A stretch of DNA of 64,000 nt from JBMYRH01 sp049602155. GTDB lineage: Bacteria; Myxococcota_A; UBA9042; PHBI01; JBMYRH01. The translations under genes were made by a program, and so were the position numbers. Below are positions 34,320-42,774 of the stretch, in pieces; positions within the stretch are counted from its first letter, which is position 1; the number at the start of each line of letters is the position of its first letter. Below the pieces are notes generated by a model that made no database searches, was not told where the DNA came from, and saw only the letters and a list, made by a program, of their open reading frames with translations. The stretch lies in assembly GCA_049602155.1 (NCBI GenBank), contig JBMYRH010000026.1:13871-77870 (forward strand), given 5' to 3'.

Positions 34320-34901
34320 GGGTGTCACCTACCTTTGAGGTCTAAATGCGGATGCGCCGCATCATAACTCTCTGACGCGCGCGCGGACAACGGCAACTCG
34401 CGAGATGAAACCGAGCACGGCTTACGTGTGACGACGGGGAGGTGCGGTGACACCATGGTCATACGGATCGCGTCGGTCTGGGGGGGGGGGCAAAAAAAGA
34501 TGCGCTCCCGCGTTTGAGGGGGCGATCGCAAGGACGCGACGTGGTCGGTGCTTGCTCAAGGCGGATCACAGCGTTGTAGACGCGCTTGAGCCACTCAAAC
34601 GAAGCGCGGTGGGGCCGTGAGGGCGACGTTGTTCGGGGCGAGGAGGAGAGGGCGTCGCACGACGGCATGGAGCGCTTTTTGTCCCGTGAGCACTTGGGGG
34701 CGGGGCGTCGAGGGCTGTTGACGGGCTGAACCAAGCTGCTAATCTGCGCTTCGCCATAGGCATATTGAGGGCCTCGCTCGCATGAGATGGGTCACCTCAG
34801 CGACCAAAATGGTCCTGGATTGAATATGTGGACTGGCTGACGAGTTTAAACCGCGGAGCGCCCACGGAATGGGCGTCTCGCTTCCCCAGAGAGGACACCT
34901 C
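34320..34901. other. Intergenic region with G11 tract and leader hairpin
   Basis: About 580 bases between divergent genes. An uninterrupted run of 11 G (34480-34490), one C and seven A (34492-34498) is the longest homopolymer pair I noticed in the window. Near the right end, CGCCCA (34859-34864) and TGGGCG (34870-34875) form a perfect six-base stem with a five-base loop just before the lipoprotein start at 34902. No convincing gene is present; the minus-strand frames here have no ribosome-binding site and unlikely composition. Confidence 0.55.
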
Positions 34902-35462
34902 ATGAAACAGATATTTTACTTCGCTTGTGCTGCCCTGATGGGGCTCTCGATGCTCGCTTGTGGCGGTGGAAACGCGGTCGTTAAGGCAGACACGGATGAC
35001 AGTGGTGGCTTTGATGTGCCCCAGTGGGTCATGACGCAGCCCCCGCTCTGTGGCGTGGGCAACGCCAAGTTCCGCGGAAACATCGGCGCAGCCAAGTCGT
35101 CGGCTGAGGACGGCGGTCGCGTGGACCTGTCCCGTCAGCTCGAGACCAAGGTCAAGAGCATGATCCAGAAGTACATTGCAGAGGGCGGCACCGCTGACGG
35201 CGATTTCTCTGAGGAGAAGACGACTCAGGTCAGCACGACGCTCTCGAAGCAGACCCTGAATGGCTCTGCACCAAAGCAGTTCTACGTCAGCAAGAAGGAC
35301 GCTCAGGCGTACTCGTTGGTCTGCCTCAACCCCGGCGTCCTCACTGACGCCATCAACGGGATGAAGGAGCTCGGAGATGCGCAGCGTGCTGCGCTCGCCA
35401 AGCGTGCCGCGGCGGCACAGGCTGAGATGGAGAACCAGATGAAGGACTACGACAGCATGTAG
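34902..35462 (+). CDS. LPP20-like lipoprotein
   Basis: A 186-residue lipoprotein. The ATG at 34902 lies eight bases after GAGG and gives MKQIFYFACAALMGLSMLAC (lipobox Cys20). The mature part starts with VPQWV and CGVGNAKFRGNIGAAKSSAE, then a helix DLSRQLETKVKSMIQKYIAE. This order (PxWV, GxG, Ala-rich helix, Leu-x3-hydrophobic helix) is that of LPP20-type outer-membrane lipoproteins. A coiled-coil-like end (DAQRAALAKRAAAAQAEMEN) follows. Function unknown. It precedes another lipoprotein on the same strand by 31 bases. Confidence 0.75.
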   Translation: MKQIFYFACAALMGLSMLACGGGNAVVKADTDDSGGFDVPQWVMTQPPLCGVGNAKFRGNIGAAKSSAEDGGRVDLSRQLETKVKSMIQKYIAEGGTADGDFSEEKTTQVSTTLSKQTLNGSAPKQFYVSKKDAQAYSLVCLNPGVLTDAINGMKELGDAQRAALAKRAAAAQAEMENQMKDYDSM

Positions 35463-35493
35463 CCCCGATGGGGTGCTGTTAGACGGAGGACCT

Positions 35494-36348
35494 ATGGGTG
35501 TCCATGTCGTCACATCGAGGGCCGCTGCGTGCATCGCAGTGGCCTTTTTCTTGGCCCTCAGTGGCTGCGCTGGGCCCCGCACGGCCTCTGTCGCATCGGG
35601 GGTCGCCCCCGACGCGATCGACCAAGGCGGCCCCGTACAGGCGCCTGCGCCTGCGTGTCAGCCAAGCGAGGCCGGGGAGCCGGTCCTCTACCGCTACGTG
35701 GCGCGCACTTACGGTGGCCAAGCGCGTATCGATGAATTCTGTATCGCTGAGGACCACGAGGCGAGCTTCGTGCACCAACCGAGTGCGTCGATGGAGGGAG
35801 GCTGCCCCGGCGCGCTTTGCGGACAAGCGAGCACATGGCGGCGGGGACCGATCGAGCACGCGATGCTTCAAGCCATCGTGAGCTTGGAGCGGAGCACCTC
35901 GACCCGCGTGGAGGCGATGCACAGCAGCAACAAGAGCCTTCATGAACTCTACGAAGTCGAGCTGGTCAAAGGGACGACGCGCTTTCGTCTGAGCGAGGGC
36001 GTGCAGTGCATCGCGAACCTCGAGACCTTTAAGGAGCACGCCGATCAGGGCGCGCGCGCCGGTGACGAGGTCATCAGCCCCGAGAAGCTGAGCTTCTTTT
36101 ACGGGACAGAGGCCGCCATCTCGAGCGGCACGATATGGGCCGAGCAAAAGGTGCACGCCGGGGGGCATGACCTCATGGTGATCGTCGAGAGCACCTTCGA
36201 GGGGCAGTACGAGGCCGAGCTCTTCAAGGAGAGCATCCTCTGTAAGAGCGCAGTGGGCCCCATTGGCGCGCTTTCATCTCCCATCTACGGCTTCCGAGTC
36301 AGCCGGGCGAGCCTTGACGAGTGGCGCGTTCAGGCCTTTCGGCGTTAG
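35494..36348 (+). CDS. Putative lipoprotein of unknown function
   Basis: A 284-residue protein whose ATG at 35494 follows GGAGG by four bases. The signal SRAAACIAVAFFLALSGC ends in a lipobox cysteine (CAGP). A linker with PVQAPAPAC leads to a globular part containing paired cysteines (DEFCIAE, GGCPGALCGQ, GVQCIAN, SILCKS). I do not recognise the family. It is probably cotranscribed with the LPP20-like gene and ends 15 bases before a convergent operon. Confidence 0.7.
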   Translation: MGVHVVTSRAAACIAVAFFLALSGCAGPRTASVASGVAPDAIDQGGPVQAPAPACQPSEAGEPVLYRYVARTYGGQARIDEFCIAEDHEASFVHQPSASMEGGCPGALCGQASTWRRGPIEHAMLQAIVSLERSTSTRVEAMHSSNKSLHELYEVELVKGTTRFRLSEGVQCIANLETFKEHADQGARAGDEVISPEKLSFFYGTEAAISSGTIWAEQKVHAGGHDLMVIVESTFEGQYEAELFKESILCKSAVGPIGALSSPIYGFRVSRASLDEWRVQAFRR

Positions 36349-36363
36349 CAGCTCTGTAGAGGC

Positions 36364-37137
36364 TCAGCGCGGCGCCGTGAGGGTGTTCACCGGGCGCACT
36401 TGCCCGTCGACGATGTCAAAGACGTGCCAGTGATTCCCTTGTCCTTGCGAAGGTACGACGAAGCTCTGAAGGATGCCGTCCGTGGTGTAGACGCGGACGT
36501 GAGCGCGGCTCTGCGAGAGGCCACGAGACGTCGGCTTGTCCCGGTGCGTGTAGTCGTGGACCACGTAGCTGTACCGACCCTCACGAGCCAGCTTGAGGAC
36601 GGTGATGGTCTCCGGGCCGAGGCCATCTTGGTCGTCGCGGTCCAGCCACGCCTGCTCTTTGTAGTTGCGCATGTCACGATAGGAGAGGTGGTAGACGCCC
36701 TGGCGCTTTAAGTGCGCGTCTAAGTCCCGAGGCGTCTCACGCCAGTCCAGCACCACGCGAATACGACCAGGGGGGAGTGCCGGGGAGATCGAGTACCGGT
36801 TAAAGAAGACCTTACCGATGAGGAAGCGCACCTTGGCGTTGACGTGCACGTACTTCGGGTGCTCAAAGCGCGCGACTCGTGTCTCGTCCTCGCTCAGCCC
36901 CTCGGGCTCGGAGAAATTGACCGCTCCCTCGCTGTCCGTGTGCTTCGTCGCCCCTTCAAAGGTGACCTTGGCACCCGAGATTGGGGTGCCTTTGACGGCG
37001 TCCAAGAACCTGAGCGTCACCGTGTCGTTGAGTGAAGCAAACGCATCAGCTGCGTCTTGATCGAGGCGCGTGGATTGTGCGTGCGCTGTGGAGGTGAGGG
37101 CGAGCATCACCAAGGCGATCGGCAGCTGTCTCAGCAT
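36364..37137 (-). CDS. Secreted protein with YfaP/DUF2135-like domain
   Basis: A 257-residue secreted protein. Two adjacent ATG codons (37140 and 37137) follow GGAGG; the second has the better spacing. The signal peptide MLRQLPIALVMLALTSTAHA is cleaved before QSTRLD. Residues about 40-110 form an Ig-like carboxypeptidase-regulatory domain (TLRFLDAVKGTPISGAKVTF, TDSEGAVNF). About 125-250 resemble DUF2135/YfaP: IRVVLDWRETPRDLDAHL, WLDRDDQDGLGPETITVL and GRYSYVVHDYTH. Such domains are extracellular; no reaction is known. The gene upstream ends 33 bases before this start, so they share an operon. Confidence 0.75.
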   Translation of the reverse strand: MLRQLPIALVMLALTSTAHAQSTRLDQDAADAFASLNDTVTLRFLDAVKGTPISGAKVTFEGATKHTDSEGAVNFSEPEGLSEDETRVARFEHPKYVHVNAKVRFLIGKVFFNRYSISPALPPGRIRVVLDWRETPRDLDAHLKRQGVYHLSYRDMRNYKEQAWLDRDDQDGLGPETITVLKLAREGRYSYVVHDYTHRDKPTSRGLSQSRAHVRVYTTDGILQSFVVPSQGQGNHWHVFDIVDGQVRPVNTLTAPR

Positions 37138-37169
37138 CATAATCCTCCGAGAGGCGCAGTCTTTGGGGC

Positions 37170-38207
37170 TCACTTCCAGGGCTCCCATGCGCCCATGCCG
37201 TGGACCACCCCGGGCTCTTCGCAGAAGGTGTCATCAGCGGCGCATGGCCGGCCGCGGTCGGTCCCTTGAAGGGCGCGCTGCAGCGACTGGCTGAGGGCAT
37301 CTTGCTCGGGGGTCTTCGAGTGCTCGCGGAATGCCGAGCCCTTGAACCTATGCGGTTGGTTGTTGTTTGCGTAGCGCCCTGGCTCCCAGGTTCGGATCGT
37401 GGTGCCATCGCTTGTCTCGATGAGCCTTACGAGGCTCTTGGTCTCTGCGAAGACGGGGTCGTCCCCCCTCAGTGTGCGCCCCCTCAGGCTGATGACCAAC
37501 ACCCACGCAGCGCCGTGCTGATTGCTCAGCGCGATTGCCCCTGCGTCGTCCGGTAGCTCGTCCGCAGAGCGCATCTCCGCGTAGGAGATGTCAAACCCAG
37601 CCGCTTGCGCTGCGTTACGGGCTGAGTCCTCGATCTCAGGCCGGCATCCGCCCTCGGGCTCAGAGCTGCAGCCGACAACCAGGACTGTCTTACCGCTGGT
37701 GGCGCGCAGCAGTCGAAGCCACTCGCTGCCCGGGATACGCACAAAGGCTTGGACCTGCGGTGGGGTGCCTGGCATCGAGCAGTAGGTGGCTGTCGCGCGC
37801 CGCACTTCGACGGCCTCAAGCTTGACCGACATGTCGCGGCGCTCGAGCGAGGTCTCGAGGACAGCCTCATCGCCGTCCCGGGCGACGACCTCGGTGGTCG
37901 CGCTCCTGACCGTGGAGGCAGACACCTCGACGCCGAGCTCTTTTAAGCCCTCGGTCAGGGCGTGGCTGAAGGCCTGCTGCTGGGTCGCGGGGTCGAATTG
38001 GCCAGGGACGGTCCCGGCGAAGAGCCGGCCACCACTCGGCGTGTTTGGGGACTTGGTGGGGCAAGCTGGGCCGACCAGCAGGCTCTGTGTGGCGCCGCAG
38101 GCGGTCATGCACAGGGCGAGCCCAAGCACGATCAGCGTGCGCAGCAGAGTGTGGCGTGGTCGGCGCTCTAGCGCGCCGTGACGGGGGGCGGTGGGATCGT
38201 TACGCAT
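37170..38207 (-). CDS. Putative lipoprotein of unknown function
   Basis: A 345-residue lipoprotein. An Arg-rich N-region (NDPTAPRHGALERRPRHTLL) precedes a hydrophobic stretch ending in LGLALCMTAC (lipobox). Cysteines in GPACPTK, TYCSMPG, VVGCSSEPEGGC and the C-terminal GRPCAADDTFCEEPG suggest disulfides. The middle, TVLVVGCSSEPEGG to ISYAEMRSADELPDDAG, could be a nucleotide- or metabolite-independent beta-alpha fold, but I cannot name it. No clear ribosome-binding site precedes the ATG at 38207. It is the first gene of the operon with the YfaP-like gene. Confidence 0.7.
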   Translation of the reverse strand: MRNDPTAPRHGALERRPRHTLLRTLIVLGLALCMTACGATQSLLVGPACPTKSPNTPSGGRLFAGTVPGQFDPATQQQAFSHALTEGLKELGVEVSASTVRSATTEVVARDGDEAVLETSLERRDMSVKLEAVEVRRATATYCSMPGTPPQVQAFVRIPGSEWLRLLRATSGKTVLVVGCSSEPEGGCRPEIEDSARNAAQAAGFDISYAEMRSADELPDDAGAIALSNQHGAAWVLVISLRGRTLRGDDPVFAETKSLVRLIETSDGTTIRTWEPGRYANNNQPHRFKGSAFREHSKTPEQDALSQSLQRALQGTDRGRPCAADDTFCEEPGVVHGMGAWEPWK

Positions 38208-38291
38208 GGGCCGAGTCTAGATCGCTTCGCTCCGCTCTGCACCCCTCCGTTTATACGCGCGCCGAGGTCGCGGTGTGACGGGGGAGCGGCC

Positions 38292-39191
38292 TCATCGCTC
38301 GGGGGCAAAGGCGTCGAGGAGCAGAGCCTTGAACAGGCTCCCCGCTCGGCCCAGCGGTCGGTCGTGACGGTGCATCAAGGCTGGGGTGAACTGGAACGAG
38401 GCGCCCTGGTCAAACGGCACCGTGACCAGGCGCCCGTCAGCGAGCTCGTCGGTGATGAGGCTCGTGGGCATCCAGCCATAGCCGAGCCCCAACAGAAGCG
38501 CCTCCTTCTTGGTGTAGAACCCGCTGAGGTTCAAGACGCGGGCGCCGCCTACGCGCCGGTCGGACATGCTCGCCGTGCCGCCATCGACGACCTGAATGTT
38601 GAGCTCCATGTGCGCCCTCAGGTGGCTCGCTTCAACGACCTGAAGGCCGCTGGTGATGAGTGGGTGCTCTGGGCTCGCGACCAAGACACAGTCGACCTCG
38701 GGCAGCGCGGTGACGGCATAGGATTCTCGAGAGGCGTCGAAGTCTTTGACCAGCATCAGGTCGGCTTGCTCGCGCTCGAAGCGCTCGGGGACGCCCCCCA
38801 AGAACTCGGTCTGCAGCTCGATCAAGGTGGGCACCTCGCGCTCTGTCAGCGCCTTGATGGCTCGCATCACGGGCGGCATCGGGACCGCGCCCTCGACGAC
38901 CATCCGGATGACCGGCTCGAAGCCCTCGCTGAAGAGGGAGGCGACGTGCTCAAGCGCCCTCGCTTGGCTCAACAGTGGCCGGCCTTCCCGGAGGACCATG
39001 TCCCCCGCGTCAGTCAGCTGCGCGCGATAGCCGCTTCGGTCCAGCAAGCTCACCCCGAGCTGCTCCTCGAGGCATCGGATGTCATAGCTGACCGCCGAGC
39101 GGACCTTGTTGAGCTTCGCCGCTGCCTTCGCGAAGCTGCCGCAATCGGCGACCGCCGCGAGGGCTTCAAGGTGGGTGAGCTGCATGCGCAT
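38292..39191 (-). CDS. LysR-family transcriptional regulator
   Basis: A 299-residue LysR regulator. I chose the start at 39191, where MRMQLTHLEALAAVADCGSF begins the standard winged helix-turn-helix (SFAKAAAKLNKVRSAVSYDI, LEEQLGVSLLDRS). A longer in-frame start at 39257 would run into the shared promoter. Residues from about 90 on are the substrate-binding domain (VPTLIELQTEFLGGVPERF, LNLSGFYTKKEALLLGLGYG). It diverges from the tryptophan dioxygenase operon and very likely controls it; a tryptophan- or kynurenine-like ligand is inference. A palindromic LysR-type box lies just upstream of its start. Confidence 0.93.
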   Translation of the reverse strand: MRMQLTHLEALAAVADCGSFAKAAAKLNKVRSAVSYDIRCLEEQLGVSLLDRSGYRAQLTDAGDMVLREGRPLLSQARALEHVASLFSEGFEPVIRMVVEGAVPMPPVMRAIKALTEREVPTLIELQTEFLGGVPERFEREQADLMLVKDFDASRESYAVTALPEVDCVLVASPEHPLITSGLQVVEASHLRAHMELNIQVVDGGTASMSDRRVGGARVLNLSGFYTKKEALLLGLGYGWMPTSLITDELADGRLVTVPFDQGASFQFTPALMHRHDRPLGRAGSLFKALLLDAFAPER

Positions 39192-39206
39192 GGGGCCGCC
39201 CGGATG

Positions 39207-39221
39207 GTCAAATAGTTTGAC
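39207..39221. promoter_or_regulatory. Palindromic LysR-type operator
   Basis: GTCAAATAGTTTGAC is a dyad with perfect six-base arms and a three-base centre. It fits the LysR T-N11-A rule (T39208, A39220). It lies between the LysR gene and the divergent dioxygenase operon, 15 bases from the LysR start. Right beside it, TATAAA (39230-39235) could serve as a -10 element for the plus-strand operon, with the right half of the palindrome near its -35 position. Confidence 0.6.
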
Positions 39222-39319
39222 TGATAGTGTATAAACTTTGCTCTTTTTGTCGAACATCTCCGGGGTATCATGCGCAGGTCTCCGGGAGCGCGCATCGGGG
39301 GCTAATACCAGGAGCCGAC

Positions 39320-40423
39320 ATGAGTGAGCAGATCCCCACCTATTGGTCCTACTTGGACCTCGACAAGCTCCTGACGAGTCAGGGCGGCCTGACGGACGAC
39401 GAGTCCGATCTCCTGCCCGATGAGCTGCACTTCATCATCGTGCACCAGACGCTTGAGCTCTGGCTGAAGTTGATGTTGAGCGAGCTGCGGTTGGCCCGCG
39501 ACCACCTGGACGCGCATGAGGTGCCGGAGCAGCAGGTGCCGTCGGTGGTGCACCACATGCGCCGCGTCATCGAGATCTTCAAGCTGGCCGTGAGCCACTT
39601 TGATGTCGTCGAGACGCTCACCGCCCGGGACTTCCTAGCGTTTCGAGACAAGCTCTTCCCGGCGTCAGGGTTTCAGTCGTATCAGATGCGGGAGATGGAG
39701 ATCGTGCTGGGCCTCGATGAGGCCAAGCGCGCCAAGCTCGGCAACATCACAGCCCTGCAATACTTGAAGGACCTCGCGCCGCGCTCGGCCGGGGGGACGA
39801 CTGCGTGGGCCAAGGTCGAGGCCGCGACCGCTGAGGTGACGCTCCGCACGGCGCTTCACAAGTGGCTCTACCGGACGCCGATCTATGGCTCCTCTCCGAG
39901 CGATCCGGACGACGACGTGGTCGTGGAGCGCTTCCTGACCGACTACTTGAATGCCTGGACCTCGCGCGCTCAGGAGCAGATGGCGGCGATGGTGAAGATC
40001 GGTGTGGCCCCTGAGGCGGGTGTTCGCGCACGCTACGAGGCGTCCATGGCGCACGTCACCGCCTTTTTACGCGCGACGGACCTCCCAGAGGAGAACCGGG
40101 AGATGATGCGCCGCGTGCGCGCTTCGGTGGTCTTCGTCGAGTCCTACCGGGAGTTGCCTCTGTTGGCTTGGCCGCGCCTGTTGCTCGACACGGCCGTGGA
40201 GCTTGAGCAGCGGCTCTTGCTCTTCCGTCAGCGCCACGCGCGGATGGCCGAGCGGATCATCGGACGCCGCGTGGGCACCGGGGGCTCGGCGGGGGTGGAG
40301 TACCTCGACAAGACCAGCAACAGCCGGATCTTCACGAACCTTTGGGAGGTGCGCACCGTGCTCTTGAGCAAGGACGCGCTGCCGCCGCTCGTGAACGCCG
40401 ACGCTTACGACTTCGTCCGATAG
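39320..40423 (+). CDS. kynA: Tryptophan 2,3-dioxygenase
   Basis: A 367-residue haem dioxygenase that opens the indole ring of L-tryptophan to N-formylkynurenine. The ATG at 39320 has GGAG five bases upstream; a longer in-frame start at 39227 lies inside the promoter. Conserved parts are IIVHQTLELWLKLMLSEL (substrate-pocket histidine 42), FPASGFQSYQMREMEIVLG and the proximal haem histidine near residue 306 in RHARMAERIIG. VGTGGSAGVEYL, which closes the active site, follows. It is longer than most bacterial TDOs (about 280-300). It starts a five-gene operon; no kynurenine formamidase, kynureninase or kynurenine 3-monooxygenase of the classical type is nearby. Confidence 0.95.
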   Translation: MSEQIPTYWSYLDLDKLLTSQGGLTDDESDLLPDELHFIIVHQTLELWLKLMLSELRLARDHLDAHEVPEQQVPSVVHHMRRVIEIFKLAVSHFDVVETLTARDFLAFRDKLFPASGFQSYQMREMEIVLGLDEAKRAKLGNITALQYLKDLAPRSAGGTTAWAKVEAATAEVTLRTALHKWLYRTPIYGSSPSDPDDDVVVERFLTDYLNAWTSRAQEQMAAMVKIGVAPEAGVRARYEASMAHVTAFLRATDLPEENREMMRRVRASVVFVESYRELPLLAWPRLLLDTAVELEQRLLLFRQRHARMAERIIGRRVGTGGSAGVEYLDKTSNSRIFTNLWEVRTVLLSKDALPPLVNADAYDFVR

Positions 40424-40432
40424 GGGGCTGTG

Positions 40433-41656
40433 ATGCGATTCGATGTCTTCTTCTCTCTAAGCCAAACCCCAGTCGACGGCGCGTCTCCCAGCGAGGCGCA
40501 GATGTTCCAGAACTTCTTCGACCAGGTGGAGGCAGCCGATGAGCTCGGCTATGACACTGCGTGGCTCGCAGAGGCTCACCTCTCAAGTGAGGTTCAGAAG
40601 GGCAACGCTAAGCCTGTAATCCCACACTGGGAGGGCGAGGTCGGGCTGATGACCGACTTCAATCAGGTCGCCGCGCGCATCTTTCAGCGCACCAAGCGTA
40701 TCGAGTGTGGCTCGGCCATTATGAACATCTTATGCAATGGCGGACCTATCGCAGCCGCGGAGCGCATCGCGGCGTTCGCCAACCTCCACGGGCTTGACCC
40801 CGAGGAGAAGCGCCGAGTGCACATCGGCTTCGCCGGTGGGCGCTTTGAGTACCAGAACCGGCCCTACGGCATCGTCCCTCGGACGCCGCTCGAAGAGGCT
40901 GCGTGGCCTGGGCTCAAGGGGCAGATCTTCCGCGAGGGCGCCGAGATCTTTTGCCGCTTGTTACGCGGCGATGTCTTGAGCGCAGACGACATCAAGCCGA
41001 CGGTCCTCACCCGGGCTCACTTCCGGACCGATGAGGCGTGGCACGCCTGCCAAGAGGCCGCAGGGACCGACGCCGATGAGATCCCCATCCCACGACGGTT
41101 TGAGTTCGAGGAGCTCCGTATCATCCCGAAGGATTGGCGTCGCGAGCTGGTGCAGCTCGTCGTCGGCTCCCACGACCCTACGATCCCCCCGATGCTCAAT
41201 GAGATCTTGCCGGTTCAGGTGTTCAACCTGTCGATCACCCAGCCCGCGATCATCGAGGCGACCCACGAGCGGATGGCTGCGGCCTACCATGTTGACGGTG
41301 GTGCTTGGCAGCGGCACTACATGCCACGGACGACGTTTGTCTTCATCAACGCTCAAGCACATTTGAGCCCTGACGAGCAGCGCGCAGCGGCGCATGAAGA
41401 GGCGAAAGCGGCGCTCGGCGAGTATTGGAAGGCGCTTGAGGGGACGATTGACCCGGCGCGCATCACGAAGGCCGCGAATAACGCGCTGATCGGCAACCCT
41501 GCTGACATCGTGGCGCAGGCAAAAGAGCGCTTCCACGGCGACGACAGGCTGATGCTCTGGTTCGACTTCTTCAACCATGACAGCCCACGGGTCATCGAGA
41601 ACATGGAGGCCTTCATGACGCATGTAGCGCCTGAGCTTCAGGGGGAGAGCGCGTGA
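40433..41656 (+). CDS. Luciferase-like (LLM class) flavin-dependent monooxygenase
   Basis: A 407-residue LLM-class oxidoreductase, cytoplasmic, using reduced flavin and oxygen. The TIM-barrel start MRFDVFFSLSQTP, AADELGYDTAWLAEAHLSSE (strand 2 motif typical of LLM enzymes), RIECGSAIMNI and HIGFAGGRFEYQNRPYGI are present. It begins nine bases after kynA (GTG at 40430 or ATG at 40433, after a G-rich site) and overlaps the next gene by GTGA, so it is part of the operon. In this context an aromatic hydroxylation or oxidative cleavage of a tryptophan-derived compound is plausible, but the substrate cannot be told from sequence. Confidence 0.9.
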   Translation: MRFDVFFSLSQTPVDGASPSEAQMFQNFFDQVEAADELGYDTAWLAEAHLSSEVQKGNAKPVIPHWEGEVGLMTDFNQVAARIFQRTKRIECGSAIMNILCNGGPIAAAERIAAFANLHGLDPEEKRRVHIGFAGGRFEYQNRPYGIVPRTPLEEAAWPGLKGQIFREGAEIFCRLLRGDVLSADDIKPTVLTRAHFRTDEAWHACQEAAGTDADEIPIPRRFEFEELRIIPKDWRRELVQLVVGSHDPTIPPMLNEILPVQVFNLSITQPAIIEATHERMAAAYHVDGGAWQRHYMPRTTFVFINAQAHLSPDEQRAAAHEEAKAALGEYWKALEGTIDPARITKAANNALIGNPADIVAQAKERFHGDDRLMLWFDFFNHDSPRVIENMEAFMTHVAPELQGESA

Positions 41657-42774
41657 AAAAGCCCGGACATCATCTGTACCCCAAGAGTCCGCTCGGCGAG
41701 TCGACCTCAGACGTCCCGACAGGTCGAGACGTTGAGTGGGAGCCCCTGGTGGACTACCGCCGCAACGGGGTCAGTGAGACGACGATCCACGGCGCCGTCG
41801 CTTGGGCGAGTGGCTCGGAGATCGTGCACTCTTTTGGCGGCAACGTGCTCTGCTATGGCCGGAGCATGATGAAGCCGTTCATGATCCGCGCCTTCGCGGA
41901 TGAGCTCGCCGACGGAACGGACTGGAAGCAGCGCGCCATCGCGGTGAGCAGCCACAACGGTGACGCTATCCACGTGGCGACAGCGCAGTCGCTGTTGAGC
42001 GAGGAGATGTGGGGCGCGATGCAGACCCCGCTCGACGTCCCACTGATTCAGTTCGGACGCCAGGTGCGCCGGCCCCGTCGCTGGTTCCACACCTGCTCGG
42101 GCGAGCACGCTGCCATCTTGCGCGGCTGCCAAGCCAAGGGCTGGCCGACCGCCGGCTACATGCTGCCTCACCACCCGTTCTTTGCGGCTTACCTGGCGCA
42201 GGTTCGGCGCTTCTTGGGCGCGAACTGGCGACCGAGCAGGATTGCCCGTGATGGCTGTGGACTGCCCACCCTCTCGAACACTGTCGGGGAGTTGGCGAAG
42301 CTCTTCGCTGGGCTCGCGCAGACGAAAGATGAGGATTGGATTTGGGAGGCCATGCAGCGTCACCCAGATCTGGTAGGCGGCTTTAACCGCCTCGACAGCA
42401 CCATCATCAAGTCCTGTGAAGGGGCGGTGTTGGCGAAAGAGGGCGCGGATGGTTTGCTCGGCATGGCCATCATCCACCCCGATTACCCTGAGGGGCTCGG
42501 GGTCGTGGTGAAGATCGCCCACGGCTGGAATGCCCAGGCCACCTGGTACATCGCGCGGGCTATCTTGGGCACGCTCGGCTTTGAGCTGCGCAATCCGTAC
42601 TCACTGCATCGCCAGAAGGCCTTCATCGTGGCCGACGTGGTCCCCGAGGATCGCTACGAGGCGCTGATGAAGACGCCGACCTGGGATGATTGGGATCCGG
42701 ATAAGGATCAGTACTACTACGACTGGGAGGACTTCGTATCGTCCTCGGAGTCCGAGGGGAGGGAGACAGCATGA
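41653..42774 (+). CDS. Asparaginase II family (PF06089-type) amidohydrolase
   Basis: A 373-residue protein of the asparaginase_II family, distinct from the classical AnsA/AnsB fold. Family landmarks are RNGVSETTIHGAVAW, YGRSMMKPFMIRAF, VSSHNGDAIHVATA, HTCSGEHAAILRGC and RDGCGLPTLSNTV. The usual family motif CSGKHA reads CSGEHA here. It starts with GTG overlapping the LLM gene and ends overlapping the LigB gene, so it is firmly inside the operon. That suggests the hydrolysis of an amide or formamide made by the pathway, such as removal of a formyl or amino group, rather than general asparagine use. This is inference. The acidic C-terminus (DKDQYYYDWEDF) is unusual. Confidence 0.87.
   Translation: MKKPGHHLYPKSPLGESTSDVPTGRDVEWEPLVDYRRNGVSETTIHGAVAWASGSEIVHSFGGNVLCYGRSMMKPFMIRAFADELADGTDWKQRAIAVSSHNGDAIHVATAQSLLSEEMWGAMQTPLDVPLIQFGRQVRRPRRWFHTCSGEHAAILRGCQAKGWPTAGYMLPHHPFFAAYLAQVRRFLGANWRPSRIARDGCGLPTLSNTVGELAKLFAGLAQTKDEDWIWEAMQRHPDLVGGFNRLDSTIIKSCEGAVLAKEGADGLLGMAIIHPDYPEGLGVVVKIAHGWNAQATWYIARAILGTLGFELRNPYSLHRQKAFIVADVVPEDRYEALMKTPTWDDWDPDKDQYYYDWEDFVSSSESEGRETA

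Noticed and set aside
34459..34734. Minus-strand 91-residue frame running through the G11 tract
   Set aside because: Basic Ser/Pro/Arg-rich composition, poly-Pro from the homopolymer, no start signal.
41653..42774. Calling the asparaginase-II gene a kynurenine formamidase
   Set aside because: The idea fits the operon, but the fold differs from known formamidases and nothing in the sequence shows formamide specificity; kept only as a hypothesis.
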